48,691 bases of DNA from Nitrospiraceae bacterium (GTDB taxonomy: Bacteria > Nitrospirota > Thermodesulfovibrionia > UBA6902): NCBI GenBank assembly GCA_003599505.1, contig QZKO01000078.1, positions 1 to 48,691 on the forward strand. The letters are read 5' to 3'. Positions 16,182 to 24,415 of the stretch are shown one piece after another. The notes below the pieces were generated by a model. It ran no database searches, was not told the DNA's origin, and was given only the letters and a program-made list of their open reading frames with translations. Numbering within the stretch: position 1 is the stretch's first letter; each line of letters opens with the position of its first letter. The position numbers and the translations under genes were made by a program.

Positions 16182-18659
16182 ATGATTGCCATTACTATTT
16201 CTTTCATATCGGGGATTCTCGCAGCTCATTTTTCCCTCTATTTCCCTGTATCAATTATTACGCTTTGCGTCGTCGTCATTGTCTCTTTATTTATCAAATA
16301 CAGGGTTTCGAAACAATTACCGGGACTGTTCTTTATCATTTCCGTATTTATATTTGGAATTGTTTACAGTCTTATCCGGCAGGAGACAATCCCGGAGCCG
16401 GAGTTGCCGGACGCGGAGGTATCCGTTGAAGGCGATATCATTGACGTTCCTGAACTGTCAAACGGGAGGGTCCGCTTTACTGTCGATCAGGTTTCGATAG
16501 GCGGGAAAAAGGTCCCCGGCAAGGTCAGGCTTTTTCTGCCGGAGCAGGGGACTATCAATAAACATGCCTTATCCGCCGGCGGTGAAAGGATACGCGCTGC
16601 GGCGAAATTACGCGCGCCGAAGGTCCTTCATAATCCAGGGGTTTACGCATATGATTTAAAAAAGGAAGGTATCGCGGCAGTTGGTTATGCAAAAAGCCTT
16701 CAGGTCATCGGAGAGATCAGAAGCCTGCCGGCATGGATAAATCAAAAACGTCTGCAGCTTGGAGATATTATAGAGAACAGCCTTTCCCCGGAAAACGCTG
16801 CATTGCACAAAGCGATAATCCCCGGGCTGACCGGCGGCATAAGCCGGGAGATGCGGGACGCCTTCAGCGCAACAGGGCTGGCCCATCTCCTGAGCATATC
16901 CGGCGCCCATTTCGGGCTGCTTGCGTTTATCATTTTCAGGGCTGTCAAACTGATTATAAGATGCCTGCCGGAAAAGACGCTTGCAATGATGACGTTGTAT
17001 ATTACGCCGTCTCAAATTGCGGTCCTGATGACCCTGCCGGTATTGATATTCTACGCTCTGATATCAGGCATGAGCACGCCGGTAATACGCTCCCTGATCA
17101 TGATTTCCATTTACATGCTCGCGCTGTACCTGGGGAGAAGCAATCAGTGGCTGAACTCCCTGTCGACAGCCGCCTTTATTATTCTCCTCCTGCAGCCGGC
17201 AGCGCTCTTTGATCTCTCCTTTCAGTTGTCTTTTATAGCAGTGCTTTTTATCGGATATATTGCTGGGAAGAAAAAAGAGCACAGAGCAAAGAACACAGAG
17301 CAAAGACAAGGCAGCCTGAAGAATATAATATTTCAAAAGCTGAAGGACGGGATACTGATGACAACCGCTGCCGTATGCGGCACCGCGCCTCTTATTGCCA
17401 TTTCATTCAAACAGTTCCCCCTGATCTCGCCGGTTGCCAACCTGATAGTCACGCCCTTTGTCTGTTTTATAATCCTGCCTCTGGGGTTTTTCGCGTCATT
17501 TACCGCTTTCATATTCCAAATGACCTCCATGCCGTTCAGCGGTTTACTGAATGCGCTCACACATTCGGGTTTATGGATGATTAAAATCTTTTCCCGCATC
17601 CCTTACGCAAATCTCCATGTGCACAATCCATCAATAGCGATGGTAGCGCTGTATTACTTTTCACTGGTATTCTTCATAAGATACCGATTCAACCGGAGAG
17701 GCGGTAGACCCTCTTCCCTTGCCTCTTGCCTTCCCTTTATTGTTACCATATGCCTCTACCTGACAAGCCCTTTTTTCTCCGGCAATGAATTCCAGGCGAC
17801 CTTTCTGGATGTGGGACAGGGAGACTCGTCAGTGGTCAGGCTGCCGGACCGGAAAACCATGCTTATCGACGGGGGTCTGCGGGAGCCTGATATGGGCAGA
17901 AATGTTGTTGCGCCGTATCTGTGGTCGCAAGGGATAAAGAACATAGACTACCTCGTATTGACCCACTCCGACTCCGACCACTACGGGGGGCTTCTTTATA
18001 TTATGGACAATTTCAGTGTAGGGGAAATCTGGCTGAACGGCATAAGGACTGCCGGGTCCGAAGAATTTTTCAATAAAATAGCGGAGAAGAAAATACCTTT
18101 CAGAATCCTCAGGCGCGGAGATGTTCTTCAGGCGAAAAGATACAGGATTTGCGCGCTCCATCCATACGATGAGTTTGTTTCAGGTCCTCTCAGGGGCGCT
18201 TCTTCCGCTGAAAACAGCGCGTCCCTGGTTTTGAAAATCGAATCCGGCAGGGCGTCGGTCCTTTTTACGGGCGATATCGAGACCGGGGCTGAAGAAAGCC
18301 TGATACCATTGGGCGGCCGGCTGAAGAGCGATATAATAAAAGTCCCTCATCACGGCGGCAGGACCTCAAGCTCGGCGGATTTCATAAAAGCTGTAGCGCC
18401 CAGGATAGCCGTTGTAAGCGCGGGTAAAAACAATTCCTTTGATCATCCCCATAAGGAGACTGTTGAAAGGTATAAGAACGCCGGAGCAAGGCTTTACAGG
18501 ACCGATATTGACGGCGCAGTCAGCTTTAGCATTGGGGGGTCAGGTTTTAAACCTGACCCCCTTGTCCCCACCTGCTATTGGGACAATGAGTTTAAAGAAG
18601 TAGAGGCGCTTGGAGATGAAACAAGAAACCTGAGGGCGCTGTTTTTCCGGTTTCCTTGA
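16182..18659 (+). CDS. comEC: DNA internalisation competence protein ComEC/Rec2
   Basis: This 825-residue inner-membrane channel takes up single-stranded DNA during transformation. In order it has N-terminal TM segments and a DUF4131/OB-like region (residues 1-180), a Competence TM domain with HLLSISGAHFGLLAF and LISGMSTPVIRSLIM (about 215-480), and a metallo-beta-lactamase domain from about 535 (FLDVGQGDSSVVRL, MLIDGG, VLTHSDSDHYGG, VLFTGDIE, VPHHGGRTSS). Two repeat-encoded stretches are visible: KKKEHRAKNTEQRQGS after GYIAG, and GGSGFKPDPLVPT near the C-terminus. The type IV pilus ATPases at 39-43 kb could form the matching uptake pilus. It is divergent from the MobB-like gene. Confidence 0.93.
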   Translation: MIAITISFISGILAAHFSLYFPVSIITLCVVVIVSLFIKYRVSKQLPGLFFIISVFIFGIVYSLIRQETIPEPELPDAEVSVEGDIIDVPELSNGRVRFTVDQVSIGGKKVPGKVRLFLPEQGTINKHALSAGGERIRAAAKLRAPKVLHNPGVYAYDLKKEGIAAVGYAKSLQVIGEIRSLPAWINQKRLQLGDIIENSLSPENAALHKAIIPGLTGGISREMRDAFSATGLAHLLSISGAHFGLLAFIIFRAVKLIIRCLPEKTLAMMTLYITPSQIAVLMTLPVLIFYALISGMSTPVIRSLIMISIYMLALYLGRSNQWLNSLSTAAFIILLLQPAALFDLSFQLSFIAVLFIGYIAGKKKEHRAKNTEQRQGSLKNIIFQKLKDGILMTTAAVCGTAPLIAISFKQFPLISPVANLIVTPFVCFIILPLGFFASFTAFIFQMTSMPFSGLLNALTHSGLWMIKIFSRIPYANLHVHNPSIAMVALYYFSLVFFIRYRFNRRGGRPSSLASCLPFIVTICLYLTSPFFSGNEFQATFLDVGQGDSSVVRLPDRKTMLIDGGLREPDMGRNVVAPYLWSQGIKNIDYLVLTHSDSDHYGGLLYIMDNFSVGEIWLNGIRTAGSEEFFNKIAEKKIPFRILRRGDVLQAKRYRICALHPYDEFVSGPLRGASSAENSASLVLKIESGRASVLFTGDIETGAEESLIPLGGRLKSDIIKVPHHGGRTSSSADFIKAVAPRIAVVSAGKNNSFDHPHKETVERYKNAGARLYRTDIDGAVSFSIGGSGFKPDPLVPTCYWDNEFKEVEALGDETRNLRALFFRFP
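17275..17312. repeat. 'cacagag' repeat in frame in comEC
   Basis: Variants of AGCACAGAGCAAAGAACACAG are read as EHRAKNTEQRQ. The protein product closely matches the insertion in nrdJ (QNTEHRAQNTEHR), although the two genes are unrelated. Confidence 0.8.
18535..18561. repeat. Perfect palindrome at the 3' end of comEC
   Basis: GGGGGTCAGGTTT-T-AAACCTGACCCCC has 13-bp perfect arms with a 1-nt centre. It shares the GTTTTAAAC core with the trpE copies but has GGTCAGG instead of GGGCGGG arms. It is read in frame as GSGFKPDP. Confidence 0.9.
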
Positions 18660-18757
18660 CAAGACGCGGCGCCTTCTGTTATTTTCGCTATATGTCCGCA
18701 ATGCGGGGGCATGACCCGCTCTCACAGAGAAGAATTTCATTGTAAATTTATCAATGC

Positions 18758-18794
18758 AATTATCATTTAAAATTCAAGATGCTGAATGATAATT
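18758..18794. promoter_or_regulatory. Inverted repeat upstream of feoB, candidate metalloregulator site
   Basis: AATTATCATT (18758-18767) and AATGATAATT (18785-18794) are perfect 10-bp inverted arms separated by 17 nt, 52 nt upstream of feoB. Each arm contains the TGATAAT-type half site of Fur boxes, although the half sites point outward compared with the classic 19-bp box. Iron-responsive control is inferred from position and half-site sequence. Confidence 0.45.
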
Positions 18795-18846
18795 TCGCAA
18801 TGTGTCCCTGAGCCTCAGGGGTTTTGACCGCGAATAGAGGAAGATA

Positions 18847-20823
18847 ATGCAAGGTTCTTTTGACAGGAAGACTACGATAAAGAGCGATAGCCGGAAAATT
18901 TTTCTTGTCGGTAATCCCAATGTAGGGAAAAGCGCCATTTTCGGGCTGCTGACCGGGAAATATGTAACGGTCTCGAACTACCCGGGGACGACCGTTGAAG
19001 TGACAAGGGGCGAGACCGCTATCCACAGGGAAAAGTTCCTTGTTGTGGATACGCCGGGAGTCAACAGCCTGGTCCCCATGAGTGAGGACGAGAAGGTCAC
19101 AAGGGACATCCTTCTTGAAGAAAAACCTGAAGCCGTCATCCAGGTCATAGATACGAAAAACATAAAGAGGTCGCTTTTCCTCACGCTGCAACTGGCTGAA
19201 ATGGGAGTGCCTCTTGTTCTGGACCTTAATATGAAGGATGAGGCGTCGGACAGGGGGATTGAGATTGACGACGGCAGGCTCGGCGACATCTTCGGGACCG
19301 GGGTCGTCTCAACGATAGCCGTCCAGAAGAAAGGCTTATCCACCCTGAAAAAGGCGGCCTCTCATCCCATGGTCCCGCATTTCAGTTTCCCTTATGATTC
19401 CAACATTGAAGAGTTCATTGCAGACATAGAGCCCCTCCTGCCTGCTTCGAATATATCAAAACGCTCTGTCGCGCTGATGATACTTTCCGGGGACAAGACG
19501 TTAAAAGACTGGCTGCTAAGGAACGTGTCGGCGGAAAAGATAAATACTATGGAAGCTCTCAGGGACAGGACAGCGGAAAAATATCCGATGCAGTTGAGCT
19601 ATATCATAAGCCAGCAGAGGCTCAGGGCCGTTGAAGGCGTTGTCGCGGGAATCCTGACAAAAACAGAGAGTGAAAGGAAGGGCATAACCGGATTCCTGGG
19701 TGAGATAACGACTCATCCCGTATGGGGCATCCCGTTCCTTGTCTTTGTCATTTATGCCCTGTATGAATTTGTGGGGGTGTTCGGGGCCGGGGTGCTTGTG
19801 GATTTTTTCGAGGAAGTGATATTCGGTGAATATCTTAACCCCTGGGCTGAAAAAATCGTGACATCCTTTATACCCGTACAGATAATCCAGGAGCTGCTCA
19901 TCGGCCCCTACGGAATTATTACGATGGCTGTCACCTATGCCATCGCCATCATCCTGCCGATTACGGCAACTTTTTTTATCGCCTTCTCTATCATGGAGGA
20001 TTCCGGATACCTGCCGCGTCTTGCCGCGATGCTGAACAGGATTTTTCAGACCATGGGACTGAACGGCAAGGCGGTGCTGCCCATGGTCCTCGGTCTCGGG
20101 TGCGATACCATGGCGACGTTGACGACAAGAATACTCGATACCAGGAAAGAAAGAATAATAGTCACGCTCCTCCTCGCCCTCGGCGTGCCCTGTTCGGCGC
20201 AGATAGGGGTCATACTGGGGATGTTCGGAAAACAGCCGTTCGGGGCCATGCTTATCTGGGTCTTCATGCTGACCATAGTTATATTGTTTGTCGGTTTTAT
20301 AGCCTCGAAGATTATACCGGGGCAGAGGACGGATTTCATACTCGAGCTGCCCCCGATAAGGGTCCCGCAGTTGTCGAACGTCCTCATAAAAACACTGAGC
20401 CGCATAGAATGGTACCTTAAAGAGGCGGTCCCCCTCTTCATTCTCGGCACCCTGATATTATTTGCCGCGGACAAACTGAAAATACTCCCCTTTATACGCG
20501 ACGTGGGGTCGCCCGTGGTGGTCAGCATCCTCGGGCTGCCCCCTGAGACGACGGAATCGTTTATCATGGGCTTTCTGAGGCGCGATTACGGAGCCGCGGG
20601 CCTCTTCGCCCTTCAGGAAAAAGGGCTCCTCAATACTGAACAGGTAGTGGTAAGCCTGGTCACCATAACCCTCTTTATACCCTGTATCGCCAATTTATTT
20701 ATGATGATAAAGGAGAGGGGCATGAAGACGGCCCTGGCGATTGCAGCCTTTGTATTTCCTTTCTCGGTCCTCGTCGGCGGGGCGCTCCACAGGCTGTTGA
20801 TATGGCTGGAGATCTTCAGTTAA
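18847..20823 (+). CDS. feoB: Ferrous iron transporter FeoB
   Basis: This 658-residue GTP-dependent Fe(II) permease has an N-terminal G domain with G1 GNPNVGKS (22-29), switch I NYPGTTVEV, G3 DTPGV and G4 NMKD. A helical spacer follows, then the membrane domain with two Gate motifs (PITATFFIAFSIMEDSGYLPRLA.. and VLGLGCDTMATLTTR..GVPCSAQIGVILGMFG). It is shorter than the 773-aa E. coli protein. No feoA or feoC is adjacent. GAGGAAGATA precedes the ATG, and an AT-rich inverted repeat lies upstream. The vanZ-like gene follows after 8 bp. Confidence 0.95.
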   Translation: MQGSFDRKTTIKSDSRKIFLVGNPNVGKSAIFGLLTGKYVTVSNYPGTTVEVTRGETAIHREKFLVVDTPGVNSLVPMSEDEKVTRDILLEEKPEAVIQVIDTKNIKRSLFLTLQLAEMGVPLVLDLNMKDEASDRGIEIDDGRLGDIFGTGVVSTIAVQKKGLSTLKKAASHPMVPHFSFPYDSNIEEFIADIEPLLPASNISKRSVALMILSGDKTLKDWLLRNVSAEKINTMEALRDRTAEKYPMQLSYIISQQRLRAVEGVVAGILTKTESERKGITGFLGEITTHPVWGIPFLVFVIYALYEFVGVFGAGVLVDFFEEVIFGEYLNPWAEKIVTSFIPVQIIQELLIGPYGIITMAVTYAIAIILPITATFFIAFSIMEDSGYLPRLAAMLNRIFQTMGLNGKAVLPMVLGLGCDTMATLTTRILDTRKERIIVTLLLALGVPCSAQIGVILGMFGKQPFGAMLIWVFMLTIVILFVGFIASKIIPGQRTDFILELPPIRVPQLSNVLIKTLSRIEWYLKEAVPLFILGTLILFAADKLKILPFIRDVGSPVVVSILGLPPETTESFIMGFLRRDYGAAGLFALQEKGLLNTEQVVVSLVTITLFIPCIANLFMMIKERGMKTALAIAAFVFPFSVLVGGALHRLLIWLEIFS

Positions 20824-20831
20824 AGTAAAAG

Positions 20832-21197
20832 ATGGCAAACGGAATAAATATACGGACTGCCGTAATTTTCTGGTTCATAACCGTCGGGTATATGTGCGCG
20901 ATATTCTATCTTTCTTCCCTTACGTTCGCTCTCCCCGAGCTTCCCGCGAATTCGGACAAGATAATTCATATAGCAATCTACATCCCTCTTGCTTTCATGT
21001 TTCGCCTTTCTCTGAACAGGAGCGGCATCAATAAATATCTTTTTACAGCTTCATTTCTCGCGGCAGGCATTTACGGCGTCACGGATGAGGCGCATCAGTA
21101 TTTTGTCCCGGGCAGGGATTCTGCTGTAAGCGATATTGTCGCGGATTTTATAGGAGCATTGCTGGGAAGTTACAGCGCGGGTCTTTTCAGGATATAA
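20832..21197 (+). CDS. VanZ-like family membrane protein
   Basis: This 121-residue protein has four predicted TM segments and the VanZ-like signature: YLSSLTF near the N-terminus, NSDKIIHIAIYIPLAFMFRLSL, then GVTDEAHQYFVPGRDSAVSDIVADFIGALLG. The E-x2-Q-x3-PGR..D...D..G motif is the most conserved part of the family. The function is unknown in most members. It starts 8 bp after feoB and is probably cotranscribed; its last 11 bp overlap the convergent SurA_N gene. Confidence 0.88.
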   Translation: MANGINIRTAVIFWFITVGYMCAIFYLSSLTFALPELPANSDKIIHIAIYIPLAFMFRLSLNRSGINKYLFTASFLAAGIYGVTDEAHQYFVPGRDSAVSDIVADFIGALLGSYSAGLFRI

Positions 21198-21858
21198 GGT
21201 CCCTGTTTATATTTATTTTCAGTTGTCCCTTGAACCCCTCGATGTATGCCTTTACGGACGCGCCGCTTTTGCCGGAACGGAGGATCTCAACGAGCTGTCC
21301 CCTGTCAACGCCTCCGAGTGAATCGATCATTTTAATCTCATCCGGCGAAAGCTCGGTAGTTTCTCCGATGAGTCTCGTCATCTTATTAATAACGAGGTCG
21401 TTTTTCAGCATGCTTTCATAAACCCGGGGGGTCAAACGGTTCAGACGCAGCGCCTTTTCATAAACAGCCTTGTCGAATACGCCGTTTTTCTGGAAGTACC
21501 GGGTGCCCATGATGGACTCCTGAAGCTCTTTATCGGTTACGGTTATCCCCGCCTTCTCAGAAGCGGCAATAAGGACCTTTCTGTCCACAAGCTGCTCAAG
21601 CACCCTGTCCTTGAGGTTAAGCTTCTGCATCTCCTCATCACCGGCAACGGTCTCTCTGACGCGCTTATATTCATTGTCATAGGCGCGCCAGAATTCGTCA
21701 AGGGTGATTTTTTCTTTTTCCACTTCCGCCAGGACCGTATCGGTCGGATTGTCCCTGGGCCCGATGCCCCAGAAGACGAACGTGATTATTATCATCACCG
21801 TGACCGCGGACAGGATGACAAGGGTAAACAGTTTGTTTGTGCTCATTGTTTTGAGCAT
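21187..21858 (-). CDS. Membrane-anchored SurA_N domain protein without a PPIase domain
   Basis: This protein has about 223 residues. A single TM anchor (LFTLVILSAVTVMIIITFVFWGI) is followed by a SurA_N/PpiD-like chaperone domain: VLAEVEKEKITLDEFWRAYDNEY, LKDRVLEQLVDRKVLIAASEKAGITVTDKEL, RYFQKNGVFDKAVYEKAL. No parvulin domain follows; the chain ends soon after. ATG 21858 is chosen because it comes directly after the upstream stop; ATG 21846 is an alternative. It is probably coupled to the parvulin lipoprotein gene upstream, so the two may act together in envelope protein folding. Confidence 0.82.
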   Translation of the reverse strand: MLKTMSTNKLFTLVILSAVTVMIIITFVFWGIGPRDNPTDTVLAEVEKEKITLDEFWRAYDNEYKRVRETVAGDEEMQKLNLKDRVLEQLVDRKVLIAASEKAGITVTDKELQESIMGTRYFQKNGVFDKAVYEKALRLNRLTPRVYESMLKNDLVINKMTRLIGETTELSPDEIKMIDSLGGVDRGQLVEILRSGKSGASVKAYIEGFKGQLKININRDLIS

Positions 21859-21866
21859 AGAATATC

Positions 21867-22742
21867 TTACTTCTCCGGGGCCTTCTCCCACGGGAGGGTA
21901 ACTCCCGCGAGTTTGTCCTCATTTTTTTTGACTTCAAATTTCTTTCTCAGGCCTTCGATATATGTATCCGCAAGCGCCCGTTGTTTTTCCGCAAGGAGCT
22001 GTCTTTTTATCGCTTCCTTCGACTGCTCAAAGGAAGCTGTTTCACCTTTCTGGATATCGGTCAACTGTATGATGTGAAAGCCGAAGCGGGTCTTTACCGC
22101 CTCGCTGGTTTCGCCGATTTTCAGGCGCAGAACGGCCTGTTCAAACTCCGGCACCATCTGGCCCCTGCCGAAATAACCGAGGTCGCCGCCTTTGACAGCG
22201 GAGCCTTTGTCTTTCGATAAAGATTGCGCGAGCTTTGAAAAGCTTTCACCCTTTTTTATGCGGGCGTGTATTTTCTTTGCCTGTTCTTCGGTATCAACGA
22301 GTATATGACTTGCCCGGATTTTGGTGCCTATGGTGAATTTATCGGCATTCTTGTCGAAGAATGCTTTCGCCTCTTCGTCGGAAACCCCGGCCTTGTCCTC
22401 AACCTCTTTCTTCAGGATAAGGGCCACGAGGGACATCCTTTCAAATTCTTTCTTTTTTTCGAGATACTCGGGGTCTTTGTCCAGCTTCATTTTCCTGGCG
22501 TCCTGATAAATCAGCTCTCTCTTGATGAGCTCCTCAAGGAATTTTTCTTTCCCTTCTTTGTTTGAAAACTGCTCCCTGGCCCAGTCGGGAATACGGCTGA
22601 TCTCATTTGTAAACTCGTCCTGGGTAATCTTCGCCTTTCCGACTTCCGCAAGCACAGGGCTGTCTGATTTCCCTTTTTGTCCGCACCCCGAAATAACAGA
22701 CGCCGTCAGAAGCACAAAAAACATGGTCAATATTCTTTTCAT
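21867..22742 (-). CDS. Parvulin-type peptidyl-prolyl isomerase lipoprotein
   Basis: This 291-residue lipoprotein has a signal peptide with lipobox VISGC (Cys20), giving an outer- or inner-membrane anchored periplasmic protein. A SurA_N-like helical domain (VLAEVGKAKITQDEFTNEI, LEELIKRELIYQDARK) precedes a parvulin domain with IRASHILVDTEEQAKKIHARI, GESFSKLAQSLSKDKGSAVKGGDLGYFGRGQMVPEFE, and FGFHIIQLTDI. It resembles PrsA/PpiC proteins and helps fold exported proteins. It is followed by the SurA_N-only gene, with AAAGGAG before the ATG. Confidence 0.92.
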   Translation of the reverse strand: MKRILTMFFVLLTASVISGCGQKGKSDSPVLAEVGKAKITQDEFTNEISRIPDWAREQFSNKEGKEKFLEELIKRELIYQDARKMKLDKDPEYLEKKKEFERMSLVALILKKEVEDKAGVSDEEAKAFFDKNADKFTIGTKIRASHILVDTEEQAKKIHARIKKGESFSKLAQSLSKDKGSAVKGGDLGYFGRGQMVPEFEQAVLRLKIGETSEAVKTRFGFHIIQLTDIQKGETASFEQSKEAIKRQLLAEKQRALADTYIEGLRKKFEVKKNEDKLAGVTLPWEKAPEK

Positions 22743-22841
22743 TTTATTCTCCTTTATGTTATCGATTATAAAATTCCTGAAACCGGATTAACAGGACTGA
22801 TTTTTTATACCACAACAGTTAATTTTTTACAATAAGACGGC

Positions 22842-22869
22842 TTGTAATCAGTTTTTTTTGTGATATACT
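22842..22869 (+). promoter_or_regulatory. Candidate sigma-70 promoter of the dsrC-like gene
   Basis: TTGTAA (22842-22847) and TATACT (22864-22869) are separated by 16 nt in an AT-rich stretch. A leader of about 65 nt follows, then AAAGGAGAAGG before the ATG at 22943. Confidence 0.5.
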
Positions 22870-22942
22870 TTTTTCATAAAGCAGAATGCGGAAATGCAGC
22901 ATAAGACCGAAGGGTCTGCCGCTTAAAGAAAGGAGAAGGGCT

Positions 22943-23287
22943 ATGCCGATTATTGAATATGCCGGGACAAAAGTTAACCTGGACGACGAAGGCTATCTTG
23001 TGGATTTTGATTCATGGAATGAAAATACCGCGCTCGCGCTGGCCGGGGATGAAGGGATGGGCGCCCTTACGGAAGCGCAGATGGGGATAATTAAATTCAT
23101 CAGAGAGTATTACAGGGAATATAATTTTTTCCCGATCCTGAACGCTGTCTGCAAGAATGTCCATCAGCCCAGGAACTGCGTTCAGGAAGAATTTATGAGC
23201 CCCCTCAAGGCGTGGAGGATCGCGGGGCTTCCGAAACCTGACGAGCTGATAGTCAACCTTCTGGAATTCGGGGAGTCCCCGGGATGA
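22943..23287 (+). CDS. DsrC/TusE-family protein lacking both conserved cysteines
   Basis: This 114-residue protein shows the DsrC fold signature: MPIIEYAGTKVNLDDEGYLVDFDSWNENTALALA, LTEAQ..IIKFIREYYREY, and AWRIAGLPKP. In DsrC the C-terminus is xCK(I/M)AGLPKPTGC(V). Here the two redox positions are W91 and L102, and 12 extra residues follow. Two other cysteines (C70, C79) lie earlier. It therefore cannot form the DsrC trisulfide in the known way and fits the cysteine-free RspA-like class of DsrC homologues. ATG 22943 is supported by AAAGGAGAAGG. No dsrAB is present. Confidence 0.88.
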   Translation: MPIIEYAGTKVNLDDEGYLVDFDSWNENTALALAGDEGMGALTEAQMGIIKFIREYYREYNFFPILNAVCKNVHQPRNCVQEEFMSPLKAWRIAGLPKPDELIVNLLEFGESPG

Positions 23288-23394
23288 AATAAACACAGAG
23301 ACACAGAGGCACGGAGAAAAACAAAAAGAGTAACGACTTATGAGTCAAGAGTTATGCATAAAGGAGAACATGACACACTGAAAGGGAGGCTGGG

Positions 23395-23973
23395 ATGGCA
23401 TACACTGCGAAGGACTATTCAAAACTCATCGGCATGGAAGGCTTCAGCGAGACGCTGCTGAAGAACCATTTTACACTCTATCAGGGATATGTGACGAATA
23501 CTAACAAGGCGCTTGACGCGCTGGACCGGATGCTGAAAGACGGAAAGACCGGAGACCCTGAATATGCCGAGATGAAGAGGAGGCTGGGCTGGGAATTTAA
23601 CGGCATGAGGCTGCATGAATATTATTTTGAGAACCTGGGGGGGAAAGGCGGGCCCGGCAAAGGCGGGAAACTCGTAAAGCAGGTTGAGGGAAGCTTCGGG
23701 AGTTATGAAGCATGGGAAAAGGATTTCAGGGCCACAGGCGCGATGCGGGGCATAGGATGGACGGCGCTGTACCAGGACGCCGCCGGCGGGAGATTGATCA
23801 ATTTCTGGATCAATGAACACGATGTCTCTCACCCCGCGGGCTGCAATCTGATACTCATTATGGATGTATTTGAGCATGCCTTTATGCCTGATTACGGGTT
23901 GAAAAGGGCCGACTATATCGAGGCGTTTTTTAAAAATATTGACTGGAAGGCGGGGGAGTCAAGACTCAGGTAA
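23395..23973 (+). CDS. sodB: Fe/Mn superoxide dismutase
   Basis: This 192-residue cytoplasmic enzyme dismutates superoxide. The metal ligands are in place: H25 (NHFTLYQGYVTNTN), H74 (MRLHEYYF), D157 and H161 (MDVFEHAF). The active-site region GRLINFWINEHDVSH differs from the usual N..W..H segments but keeps the aromatic cage. Fe versus Mn preference cannot be decided. No signal peptide is seen. The gene forms a small cluster with the dsrC-like gene, a 59-aa ORF and convergent rubredoxin, consistent with oxidative-stress protection in an anaerobe. Confidence 0.93.
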   Translation: MAYTAKDYSKLIGMEGFSETLLKNHFTLYQGYVTNTNKALDALDRMLKDGKTGDPEYAEMKRRLGWEFNGMRLHEYYFENLGGKGGPGKGGKLVKQVEGSFGSYEAWEKDFRATGAMRGIGWTALYQDAAGGRLINFWINEHDVSHPAGCNLILIMDVFEHAFMPDYGLKRADYIEAFFKNIDWKAGESRLR

Positions 23974-23987
23974 CCGGAGGAGGCGTC

Positions 23988-24167
23988 ATGAAGATCGAGC
24001 TGGAGGGATCTCTTCTGAGGATGGTCCCGGAAAACGACCGTGAGAAGGCCGAGCTCAACCAATTGTGGACGATAGTCGTCGGGTGCGTCAACGAAGGCAG
24101 AAAACTGGTCCCTGTCGGCGAATATATCCCCGGCATTAAAGAGGTGGCTGTTTTCAATATCGAATAG
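23988..24167 (+). CDS. Small 59-aa hypothetical protein downstream of sodB
   Basis: An ATG at 23988 is preceded by CCGGAGGAGG and lies 14 bp after the sodB stop. The 59 residues start MKIELEGSLLRMVPENDREK and continue LNQLWTIVVGCVNEG, then KLVPVGEYIPGIKEVAVFNIE. It is acidic and soluble, with one Cys, and has normal codon usage for the region. I do not recognise the family. The strong RBS and tight spacing argue it is real. Its TAG stop is the first triplet of the palindrome at 24165-24190. Confidence 0.7.
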   Translation: MKIELEGSLLRMVPENDREKAELNQLWTIVVGCVNEGRKLVPVGEYIPGIKEVAVFNIE

Positions 24168-24190
24168 GGGCGAACGGCTGTTCGCCCCTA
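24165..24190. repeat. Perfect 11-bp palindrome between convergent genes
   Basis: TAGGGGCGAAC-GGCT-GTTCGCCCCTA has 11-bp perfect arms and a 4-nt loop. It lies between the 59-aa gene and convergent rubredoxin, and may serve as a bidirectional transcript end. No long T-tract follows. Confidence 0.85.
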
Positions 24191-24194
24191 CGGG

Positions 24195-24353
24195 TTAAAC
24201 CTTTTCAAACTGGTCCTTAGGCGCGCCGCAGACCGGACAGAGCCATTCATCAGGCACTTCTTCAAAAGGGGTCCCGGGCGGGACATTGCCGTCAGGGTCT
24301 CCGTTTTCGGGCTCATAAACATAACCGCAAACAGTGCATTTCCATTTTTCCAT
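24195..24353 (-). CDS. Rubredoxin
   Basis: This 52-residue one-iron electron carrier reads [18 protein letters not shown], then [24 protein letters not shown]. The four Cys ligands (CTVCG and CPVCGA) and the aromatic core are intact. ATG 24353 has GGAGGAATAC upstream, while the longer frame would start inside an AT-rich repeat. It commonly donates electrons to rubrerythrin, superoxide reductase or other oxygen-detoxifying enzymes. Proximity to sodB suggests a similar role, but the partner is not in the window. Confidence 0.96.
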   Translation of the reverse strand: MEKWKCTVCGYVYEPENGDPDGNVPPGTPFEEVPDEWLCPVCGAPKDQFEKV

Positions 24354-24375
24354 GTATTCCTCCCGAAATAAATTC

Positions 24376-24415
24376 CTTAATTGTTCATTTTTCATTAATA
24401 ATTGATAATTGATTT
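24376..24415. repeat. 'taatgag/ttcatta' family repeat
   Basis: The phrase CTTAATTGTTCATTTTTCATTAATAATTGATAATTG sits between rubredoxin and the sugar transferase stop. Related words occur at 37766-37872 and at 45071-45110. Confidence 0.55.
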
